This document shows, one piece after another, positions 8,303-15,308 of a stretch of DNA of 29,195 bases (position 1 is the first letter of the stretch; each line of letters begins with the position of its first letter). Source of the DNA: JAIVJN01 sp036732565 (lineage in GTDB: Bacteria; Acidobacteriota; Vicinamibacteria; Vicinamibacterales; UBA2999); assembly GCA_036732565.1 (NCBI GenBank), contig DAINCF010000014.1:1-29195 (forward strand). Reading direction: 5' to 3'. The translations under genes were made by a program, and so were the position numbers. The notes under the pieces were generated by a model. That model saw only the letters and a program-made list of their open reading frames with translations. It ran no database searches and was not told where the DNA came from.

Positions 8303-8551
8303 CGCACAGTGGTTCGGCACGGAGGTGCGTCACGATGGTTCCAATCGAGGGTTCCCACGGAGGTTCGGGCTCGCACGCGGGTTCGACACGCAGGTTCAGT
8401 TCGACACGGCGGGTCGTGCACCTTCGTGCGGAACCCTGTCTGGAACCGAACCCTTGTCGCGAACCTGCGTAAGAACCGACCTGTCGTGGGGAACGCATGT
8501 GTGGAACTCACGTGCGGAACCCTCGCTTGGAACGAAAGGTAGATGGAAGAG
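8278..8551. repeat. 283-bp tandem repeat, unit 1 (GGTTC/GAACC element)
   Basis: Unit 1 begins within the last codons of the permease gene and is followed at a period of exactly 283 bases by unit 2. The left half is rich in GGTTC and the right half in GAACC, so each unit is a long imperfect inverted repeat. About seven substitutions separate the units over some 274 bases. Frames inside it give Arg/Val/Thr-rich peptides in several phases and are not credible genes. Bases 8552-8560 (AGTCAAGCC) join the units and have no clear counterpart after unit 2. Confidence 0.93.
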
Positions 8552-8560
8552 AGTCAAGCC

Positions 8561-8834
8561 CACGGAGGTACTGAACGTGAACTGACGCACAGTGGTTCCG
8601 CACGGAGGTGCGTCACGATGGTTCCCATCGAGGGTTCCCACGGAGGTTCGGGCTCGCACGCGGGTTCGACACGCAGGTTCAGTTCGACACGGCGGGTCGT
8701 GCACCTTCGTGCGGAACCCTGTCTGGAACCGAACCCTTGTCGCGAACCTGCGTAAGAACCGACCTGTCGTGGGGAACGCATGTGTGGAACTCACGTGCGG
8801 AACCATCGCGCGGAACGAAAGGTAGATGGAAGAG
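8561..8834. repeat. 283-bp tandem repeat, unit 2
   Basis: Second unit, near-identical to unit 1 (differences at 8570, 8577, 8599, 8626, three within 8800-8812, and one at the end). It starts with a remnant of the permease 3' end, including an in-frame stop, and ends seven bases before the PadR start codon at 8841. It therefore forms the whole leader of the PadR gene if transcription begins upstream. Confidence 0.93.
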
Positions 8835-8840
8835 GGTGTG

Positions 8841-9176
8841 ATGGGAAAAGCCGACTCGTCCGAGTTATTGCCTGGGACGCTCGAGTTGCTGATCTTGAAA
8901 GCGCTCGTCGGCGGGGCGATGCACGGCTACGGTATCGCGCAGCACCTCAAGTCGGTATCCGATGACGTGCTGCAGGTGGGTGAGAGCTCGTTGTACCCCG
9001 CGCTGCAGCGGCTGCTCTTGAAGGGTTGGGTCAAGGCGGAGTGGGGCGCATCCGAGAACAACCGCCGCGCGCGCTACTACACGCTGACGGCCGCGGGGAA
9101 GAAGCAGCTGACGGTGGAGCGCCGCGACTTCGATCGCCTGATGGTGGCCATTCACAAGGTGTTGAACGCGACGTAG
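8841..9176 (+). CDS. PadR-family transcriptional regulator (ADOP-linked)
   Basis: A winged-helix repressor-type protein of 111 residues. The PadR core is clear: SELLPGTLELLILKALVGGAMHGYGIAQHL, then GESSLYPALQRLLLKGWVKAEWG, then SENNRRARYYTLTAAGKKQL. This subfamily commonly precedes ADOP permease genes in Acidobacteriota and is presumed to control them. The ATG at 8841 (MGKADSSELL) is preferred because family members begin this way and because the alternative ATG at 8826 lies inside the repeat unit; a purine-rich GGAAGAGGG precedes 8841. The ADOP permease follows 24 bases downstream on the same strand, so they likely form one operon. Ligand unknown. Confidence 0.94.
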   Translation: MGKADSSELLPGTLELLILKALVGGAMHGYGIAQHLKSVSDDVLQVGESSLYPALQRLLLKGWVKAEWGASENNRRARYYTLTAAGKKQLTVERRDFDRLMVAIHKVLNAT

Positions 9177-9200
9177 TCGCGCGGATCACGGAGGGTCGAG

Positions 9201-11846
9201 ATGCGAGAGCTGTCGCGCCGAATCTGGTATCTCCTTCGTCGTCATCGCGTCGAGGACGAGCTGAGGGAGGAAATCGAGGCGCATCGTGCGATGGCGGAGG
9301 ACGCGTTGAGGCGGGACGGCGCGAGCCGTGAACAGGCATCGTTCGCGGCACGACGCACGCTCGGCAACGACCTGTCGGCGCGCGGTGCGGCGCGAGATGT
9401 CTGGGTCTGGCCGTGGCTACAGGACCTCGCACAGGACGTACGATTCGCGGGACGGCTGCTCCTCCGCGACCGCGGGTTCGCCGCAACGGTCGTCGGCGTG
9501 CTGGGGCTCGGGCTCGGCGTCAATCATCTGTTTCTCACGCTCATCTACGCGCATACCCTGCGAGGGCTTCCCATCGAGCGCGCGGACCGCGTGCTGTTCG
9601 TCTCGACATTCGATCAGCGCCAGACGGATCGCCGACTCTCGTATCCGGAGTTCGAGGATCTGCGCGCGGGGGTGCGCCATTTCGCCGGTCTGGGGGCGTA
9701 CACCAACGGACCCGCGGTCATCGGCGACAAAGGACGATCGCCGGATCGGTTCGACGGAACGTACCTCTCGGCGAACGCCTTCGACGTGGTCGGCGTGCGG
9801 CCTGTCATCGGCCGGTCGTTTGCGCCAGACGACGATCGGCCGGGAGCCGCCCCGGTGTTGATGCTCGGGCACGGTGCGTGGCAGGCGCGGTACGGCGGCG
9901 ATCCTGACGTCGTTGGGCGCGCGGTCCTGGTCAACGGCAAGCCGTCGACCATCATCGGCGTGGTTCCGTCGAAGTCCGGATTCCCGAGCACCGCCGAAGT
10001 GTGGCTGCCGCTCTCGGAGTGGCCGGGCATTGCGTCCCAATCGCGAGCCGCTGGGACGCTGAGCGTGATCGGCCGGCTGCGCGATGAGGTGACCACCGCG
10101 GATGGCCGCAGCGAGATCGAGGCGATCGTCGAGCAAGCGTCATTGGCTCATCCCGATACCAGCCGCAACGTCCGCGCTCGTGTGGTGCCGATCAACTGGC
10201 CCTTCTTCGGGCAATGGGTCGGACCGTGGCTGGCGTTCATCTCCGCCGGGTTCCTCGTCCTTCTGGTCTCCGCGGCAAATGTGGCGAATCTGATGCTCGC
10301 GCGTGCCGTTCAGCGTGCGCGAGAGATGGCCGTCCGTACATCGCTCGGCGCCAGCCGAGGCCGCATGCTCCGCCAACTGGTCACGGAAGCCGCCGTGTTG
10401 ACGCTCCTCGGCAGCCTGGTCGGCGTCGCGCTGGGGCGCGCGGCGGTACGCCTCTACGAACAGGCGATTCCGCCCAACCTGTTGCCGTACTGGTTCGACT
10501 ACTCGCCGGACGCACGAATCTTCGCGATGCTCGTCGGCGTCGCTACGCTCACGCTGCTGGTCTGCGGCGTGGTGCCCGCCTTCCGCGCATCCAAGGCCGA
10601 CGTCAACCTCGTGCTGAAGGATTCGAGCAGGACCGGCATTGGCCGGCGCGGCACGGGCCGGTGGACGGCAGGATTTCTCACCGCGCAGCTCGCATTGAGC
10701 ACGATCCTTCTGGCGCAGCTCGTGCTGAGCTTTCGCTCCGACACTCCCGACCTGCCGTCGGACCTGAAGATCGCCGGCGCTGACGTGCTCACGGCCGCCG
10801 TCACATTGCCTAGGGAGCAGTACGATACGCCGACAAGCCGATCCGGTTTCTATCAACGCCTGGTCGAGCGCGTGCGCGCCATGCCTGGTGTCTCGACGGT
10901 CGCAATGGCGAGTGCGGCGCCGCGGCGCGGCGCCGCTGAGCGATTGGTCGACGTGGCCGCGGGCGGGCGGGCCGACGGAGAGCCGGCGCCATCCGCGTGG
11001 ATGATTTCGATTGGTCCAGACTACTTTGCCGCGTTAGGCCTCGGAGTGGTACGAGGTCGACCGTTTCGGGACGGCGACGGCGGAATCCGCGACGTCCCGG
11101 CTATCGTCAATGAGCGGTTCGTGGATCGCTTTCTCAAAGGCACCGAACCGCTTGGCCAGCTCGTGGTGTTGAAGGTCCCGCCGAACGCGCCCGCGGCGGA
11201 TCCCCTCCGGGTCTCGATCGTTGGTGTGGCTCCGGATATTCGCCAACGCCAGACGCCGACCGCGGAACCGATGATCTACCTGGCGTTCGAAACCACGTCG
11301 CCGGCCAACGCAGCCCTCATGGTCCGCGCGCGATCATCCGGCAGCGTTACGACGGCAGACCTCAGGAGCGCCGCGCTCACGGTCGACCCCTCCATTCCGC
11401 TCCATCGCATGCAGACCATGACAGCCGCCATCGACGAGATGGAATGGAACAGCCGAACGTCTCTGGTCTTGATCTGGCTCGTCACGGGGGTGTCGATCGC
11501 ACTGGCTGGAGTGGGGCTCTTCGCCGTGACGGCGTACAGCGTCTCCGAGCGCACGCAGGAGATCGGCCTGCGCATGGCACTCGGCGCGCACACCGGTCAG
11601 GTCGGCCGGTTGATCGTCCGTCGCGCGTTCATGCAGGTTGGGATCGGGCTGCTGCTGGGCATTCTCGGCAGCGTTGCCTGGGATCGGGCGTTCGCGGTGA
11701 GCGACCGCGCGGGTGTTCGTCTCGCCGACCCGATTGCACTGGCGTTCGTCGGCGCCGCCCTGTTCGCGATCAGCCTCGTGGCCTGCATCGCGCCGGCCCG
11801 CCGTGCGACGCGGATGGATCCGCTGGTCGCGCTGAGGCACGAATAG
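9201..11846 (+). CDS. ADOP-family ABC transporter permease, full length
   Basis: An 881-residue inner-membrane permease. Residues 1-70 form the ADOP-specific cytoplasmic domain (VEDELREEIEAHRAMAEDALRRDGAS...ARRTLGN). A MacB_PCD/FtsX module follows, with a first helix in FAATVVGVLGLGLGVNHLFL and the periplasmic motif LSYPEFEDLRAGVRHFAGLGAY, then an FtsX helix bundle (AANVANLMLARAVQRAREMAVRTSLGASRGRMLRQL). The second module ends with VTAYSVSERTQEIGLRMALGAH and the terminal ARRATRMDPLVALRHE. GGAGG seven bases before the ATG at 9201 sets the start. It is 24 bases downstream of a PadR gene. No ATPase is immediately adjacent; whether it uses the ATPase at 5844 cannot be told from sequence. Compared with the ADOP at 918-3353, this one keeps the N-terminal domain. 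Confidence 0.96.
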   Translation: MRELSRRIWYLLRRHRVEDELREEIEAHRAMAEDALRRDGASREQASFAARRTLGNDLSARGAARDVWVWPWLQDLAQDVRFAGRLLLRDRGFAATVVGVLGLGLGVNHLFLTLIYAHTLRGLPIERADRVLFVSTFDQRQTDRRLSYPEFEDLRAGVRHFAGLGAYTNGPAVIGDKGRSPDRFDGTYLSANAFDVVGVRPVIGRSFAPDDDRPGAAPVLMLGHGAWQARYGGDPDVVGRAVLVNGKPSTIIGVVPSKSGFPSTAEVWLPLSEWPGIASQSRAAGTLSVIGRLRDEVTTADGRSEIEAIVEQASLAHPDTSRNVRARVVPINWPFFGQWVGPWLAFISAGFLVLLVSAANVANLMLARAVQRAREMAVRTSLGASRGRMLRQLVTEAAVLTLLGSLVGVALGRAAVRLYEQAIPPNLLPYWFDYSPDARIFAMLVGVATLTLLVCGVVPAFRASKADVNLVLKDSSRTGIGRRGTGRWTAGFLTAQLALSTILLAQLVLSFRSDTPDLPSDLKIAGADVLTAAVTLPREQYDTPTSRSGFYQRLVERVRAMPGVSTVAMASAAPRRGAAERLVDVAAGGRADGEPAPSAWMISIGPDYFAALGLGVVRGRPFRDGDGGIRDVPAIVNERFVDRFLKGTEPLGQLVVLKVPPNAPAADPLRVSIVGVAPDIRQRQTPTAEPMIYLAFETTSPANAALMVRARSSGSVTTADLRSAALTVDPSIPLHRMQTMTAAIDEMEWNSRTSLVLIWLVTGVSIALAGVGLFAVTAYSVSERTQEIGLRMALGAHTGQVGRLIVRRAFMQVGIGLLLGILGSVAWDRAFAVSDRAGVRLADPIALAFVGAALFAISLVACIAPARRATRMDPLVALRHE

Positions 11847-11847
11847 A

Positions 11848-11872
11848 GGTTCTCGGGTTCTGGGTTGCCCCT
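11848..11872. repeat. Short GGTTC array before the secreted methyltransferase
   Basis: Three GGTT(C/G) motifs in about 25 bases (AGGTTCTCGGGTTCTGGGTTGC), in the sense direction of the gene that starts at 11890. The same motif recurs before several other genes in this window. Confidence 0.55.
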
Positions 11873-11889
11873 CGTGAGAGTATTGCGCG

Positions 11890-12579
11890 ATGAGGCGGAT
11901 GTGGCTCGCTCTGGTGCTGGCGGCCGTGTCGAGTGTCGTGATGCTCGCGCAGGCGCGACATCCGGTTACCGGACGGGGCATTGCCCAGGTCATGAGCGTC
12001 GAAGGGCATCGATGGCTCGACCGGCCGGAGCGTGAGGACGAAGAGGCGCCAACCAAAGCGATTGCCGCGCTCGAGCTCAAGCCTGGAATGACGGTGGCCG
12101 ACGTTGGTGCAGGTTCCGGCTACTACGCGATGCGCCTGTCGCGCGCGGTCGGTCCCACCGGGAAGGTGTTCGCCACCGATGTCCAGCGCGGGATGCTCGA
12201 TCTCATCGAGCGGCGGGTGCGCGATGAGGGCGTCACGAACGTGACCACTGTGCTGGGCAGCGCGGAGAATCCCAGTTTGCCCGCCCGCGCGCTCGACCTG
12301 GCGTTGATGGTCGACGTGTATCACGAGCTGCAGGCGCCGCAGACCTTCATGCGGCGGCTGCGTGAGGCGTTGAAGCCCGACGGACGCCTCGTCCTGCTGG
12401 AGTTCCGGAAGGAAGACCCGAAGGTGCCGATTCGCCTCGAGCACAAGATGAGCGTGGACGAGGCGCGGCGTGAGCTCGCCGAGGACGGCTTCGTCTTCGA
12501 CCGAGTGCTCGACGTGCTCCCCTGGCAGCACATCCTGATCTTCAAGGTCAGCGCCGCGGCTTCTGGCCCACGCCCTTGA
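11890..12579 (+). CDS. Class I SAM-dependent methyltransferase with N-terminal signal peptide
   Basis: A 229-residue protein. Residues 1-22 (RRM then WLALVLAAVSSVVMLAQA) look like a cleavable Sec signal peptide, so the enzyme is predicted to be exported or membrane-anchored. The mature part has the Rossmann SAM fold: motif I VADVGAGSGYY (69-79), the acidic ribose-binding end of strand 2 in FATDV, LALMVDVYHEL (motif II region) and LKPDGRLVLLEF (motif III). The conserved lead-in MSVEGHRWLDRPERE matches a group of secreted methyltransferase-like proteins I recall from Acidobacteriota and Planctomycetes. Substrate unknown; a periplasmic SAM enzyme is hard to explain since SAM is cytoplasmic. The 3' end overlaps the convergent methyltransferase gene by 32 bases. 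Confidence 0.88.
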   Translation: MRRMWLALVLAAVSSVVMLAQARHPVTGRGIAQVMSVEGHRWLDRPEREDEEAPTKAIAALELKPGMTVADVGAGSGYYAMRLSRAVGPTGKVFATDVQRGMLDLIERRVRDEGVTNVTTVLGSAENPSLPARALDLALMVDVYHELQAPQTFMRRLREALKPDGRLVLLEFRKEDPKVPIRLEHKMSVDEARRELAEDGFVFDRVLDVLPWQHILIFKVSAAASGPRP

Positions 12580-13360
12580 AGAAGGTGTAACAGAACGTGC
12601 CGTCCGCGTCGGCGGTTCGGTAGAGATCTCGGATGCCGGCGTCGAAGCGCTCGGGCTCGATGAGCGCCGTCGCGATCGCCGGCTCGCGAATGCCTTCGAT
12701 CATGGCGGTGAACGTCTTTCTCGTGAAGCTGTCGATCAGGTCGGGTCGGCTTCCATCGACGTACACCAACCGCGGTGAGACGCGGACTGCTTCGAAGCCC
12801 GCCTCGATCATCAGCGGGTAGACCTGGCGGCCGATCAACCCGTTGCCGCCACCTCTCTGCTGCAGCGTGACCAGGCAATCGATCGCCGCCTGAGCCGTCC
12901 GGCTCTCGGGGTGGTAATAGGCCGATCCATGATCGCCCTCGATCACGGTGATCGTGCCGCCGGGCTTCAAGAGCCGCGTGAGAACCGCCAGCGCTTCCAC
13001 CGGCCGTGAGAGGTGCTCCAGCAGGAAACAGACGAACACGTGATCGAAGCTCTCGGCGGCGAACGGCAACGCGAAGATGTTTGCCTGTCGGAACTCGACG
13101 TTCGTGAGGCCGGCCCGCTCCAGTCTTCGCCTGGCCTCCGCGAGTGAGTCGGCGGAGACGTCCACGGACGTGAAGCGCGCGCCGGGGCTCCGCGTCGCCA
13201 GCGTGATGGTCTGCGCGCCGACGCCGCACCCCGCCTCGAGCACGGCGCTTCCGTCCGGATAGGCGGTGTCGGAGTGCAAGAGATCCACGAGCGCGCCCGC
13301 TTGATCACGCAGCCGCTCGTTCTCTCGCGAGTCGTAGCCGTGTACGTACGTTTCGCTCAT
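12548..13360 (-). CDS. Class I SAM-dependent methyltransferase
   Basis: A 270-residue cytoplasmic methyltransferase without a signal peptide. Motif I is VLEAGCGVGAQT (residues 40-51), followed by FTSVDVSADSLAEARRRL, then NIFALPFAAESFDHVFVCFLLEHLSRP (UbiE/methyltransf_11-type motif II) and LLKPGGTITVIEGDHG. The C-terminal part (GLIGRQVYPLMIEAGFEAVRVSPRLVYVD) resembles small-molecule or ubiquinone/sterol-type methyltransferases, but the substrate cannot be told. The ATG at 13360 has no Shine-Dalgarno match; instead a 50-base array of six GGTTC motifs (sense orientation) abuts it. Its 3' end overlaps the secreted methyltransferase gene at 12548-12579. The two proteins are only distantly alike, so they are not a recent duplication. 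Confidence 0.91.
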   Translation of the reverse strand: MSETYVHGYDSRENERLRDQAGALVDLLHSDTAYPDGSAVLEAGCGVGAQTITLATRSPGARFTSVDVSADSLAEARRRLERAGLTNVEFRQANIFALPFAAESFDHVFVCFLLEHLSRPVEALAVLTRLLKPGGTITVIEGDHGSAYYHPESRTAQAAIDCLVTLQQRGGGNGLIGRQVYPLMIEAGFEAVRVSPRLVYVDGSRPDLIDSFTRKTFTAMIEGIREPAIATALIEPERFDAGIRDLYRTADADGTFCYTFFKGVGQKPRR

Positions 13361-13410
13361 GAACCCTGGAACCTTCCGAACCCTGAGAACCTCGAGAACC
13401 TTAGAACCTG
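13361..13410. repeat. Six-copy GAACC/GGTTC micro-array
   Basis: On the plus strand six GAACC motifs occur every 8-9 bases: GAACCCTG, GAACCTTCC, GAACCCTGA, GAACCTCGA, GAACCTTA, GAACCTGG. The array exactly fills the gap between the POT transporter stop (13412) and the methyltransferase start (13360), and in the methyltransferase mRNA it would read as GGTTC repeats ending at the start codon. Confidence 0.85.
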
Positions 13411-13411
13411 G

Positions 13412-14767
<1,356 letters not shown>

Positions 14768-14808
14768 GGGGCGCCATCTTACGCGATGGGGTGAGACGAC
14801 CCGACCGT

Positions 14809-14837
14809 TTGACCATCGGCATATATCTGCTTATTCT
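14809..14837 (+). promoter_or_regulatory. Sigma70-like promoter giving a leaderless padR-like mRNA
   Basis: TTGACC (14809-14814), a 17-base spacer, then TATTCT (14832-14837). Only six bases separate the -10 from the A of ATG 14844, so transcription would start at or next to the start codon. No Shine-Dalgarno sequence precedes the ATG, in agreement with a leaderless transcript. The segment is conspicuously AT-rich for this genome. Confidence 0.6.
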
Positions 14838-14843
14838 CAACTC

Positions 14844-15227
14844 ATGCGACGCAAGGCTGGCTCGCTGGTGCCGCTGGAACGATCGATCGGTGACGCCGCC
14901 CTGGCGTTGCGGCAAACCGGTGTCGAGGAATTTCACGGATACCGCATCGCCAAGCAGCTGGCCGCAGCCGCCGACGCCCGGCGGCTGACGGCGTACGGCA
15001 CGCTCTACCGCGCGCTGGGGCGCCTCGAGAAGATGGGCATCCTCGAGAGTCACTGGGAGGATCCCGAGATCCCCGCGCGCGAGAATCGTCCCGGCCGGCG
15101 ACTCTATCGACTGACCGCGGCAGGCGAGCGCGCGATCGCCGACGCGCACGCCGCCGATCAGACTCCCGCGCGTCGCGCGAAGAGCAAAGAAGGTCTGGCG
15201 CCCGGAAGCCAGGGACGCAACGAGTAG
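14844..15227 (+). CDS. PadR-like winged-helix regulator, divergent from the POT transporter
   Basis: A 127-residue DNA-binding protein. The PadR core is recognisable: LERSIGDAALALRQTGVEEFHGYRIAKQLA (helices 1-2), AYGTLYRALGRLEKMGILESHWED (recognition helix and wing) and GRRLYRLTAAGERAI. The C-terminal tail (about 25 residues, Ala/Lys/Arg/Gln-rich) is probably disordered. The ATG at 14844 is chosen because an AT-rich promoter-like sequence ends just before it; a longer in-frame start at 14766 would overlap the transporter start and adds no conserved residues. Likely target: its own promoter and the divergent POT gene (inferred from arrangement only). Confidence 0.85.
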   Translation: MRRKAGSLVPLERSIGDAALALRQTGVEEFHGYRIAKQLAAAADARRLTAYGTLYRALGRLEKMGILESHWEDPEIPARENRPGRRLYRLTAAGERAIADAHAADQTPARRAKSKEGLAPGSQGRNE

Positions 15228-15258
15228 CCAACGGGGCCGGCGCATCGTAGACTCCGTT

Positions 15259-15288
15259 GCCGCAGCCGACTCGACATTCCGCTGCGGC
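15259..15288. terminator. Hairpin after the padR-like gene (terminator-like, no T tract)
   Basis: GCCGCAGC (15259-15266) and GCTGCGGC (15281-15288) form a perfect 8-bp stem with a 14-base loop, 32 bases after the PadR-like stop. There is no T run after it. It could be a terminator of a GC-rich genome or part of the leader of the next gene. Confidence 0.35.
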
Positions 15289-15308
15289 TATGCGAGGCTA
15301 CCTCATCC

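Noticed and set aside
6401..8320. 639-residue minus-strand frame opposite the ABC permease
   Set aside because: Arg/Gln/His/Asp-rich composition typical of the complement of a GC-rich gene; no family motif. The plus-strand gene has clear helices and is coupled to the ATPase.
8337..8395. tRNA T-arm-like GGTTCCAATC/GGTTCGAC motifs
   Set aside because: They recur many times with irregular spacing, and no acceptor stem, D-arm or anticodon arm can be built around any of them.
8309..8825. Small frames of about 70-90 residues within the tandem repeats
   Set aside because: They exist in several phases and both strands, are made of the same repeated Arg/Val/Thr/Asn-rich peptides, and simply reflect the repeat's base pattern and lack of stops.
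5430..8840. Insertion sequence or transposon responsible for the repeats
   Set aside because: No transposase, no matching terminal inverted repeats with target duplications around the tandem units; a non-autonomous element remains possible but is not shown.
13361..13410. CRISPR-like array
   Set aside because: Units are 8-9 bases with no spacers, and no cas genes are in the window.
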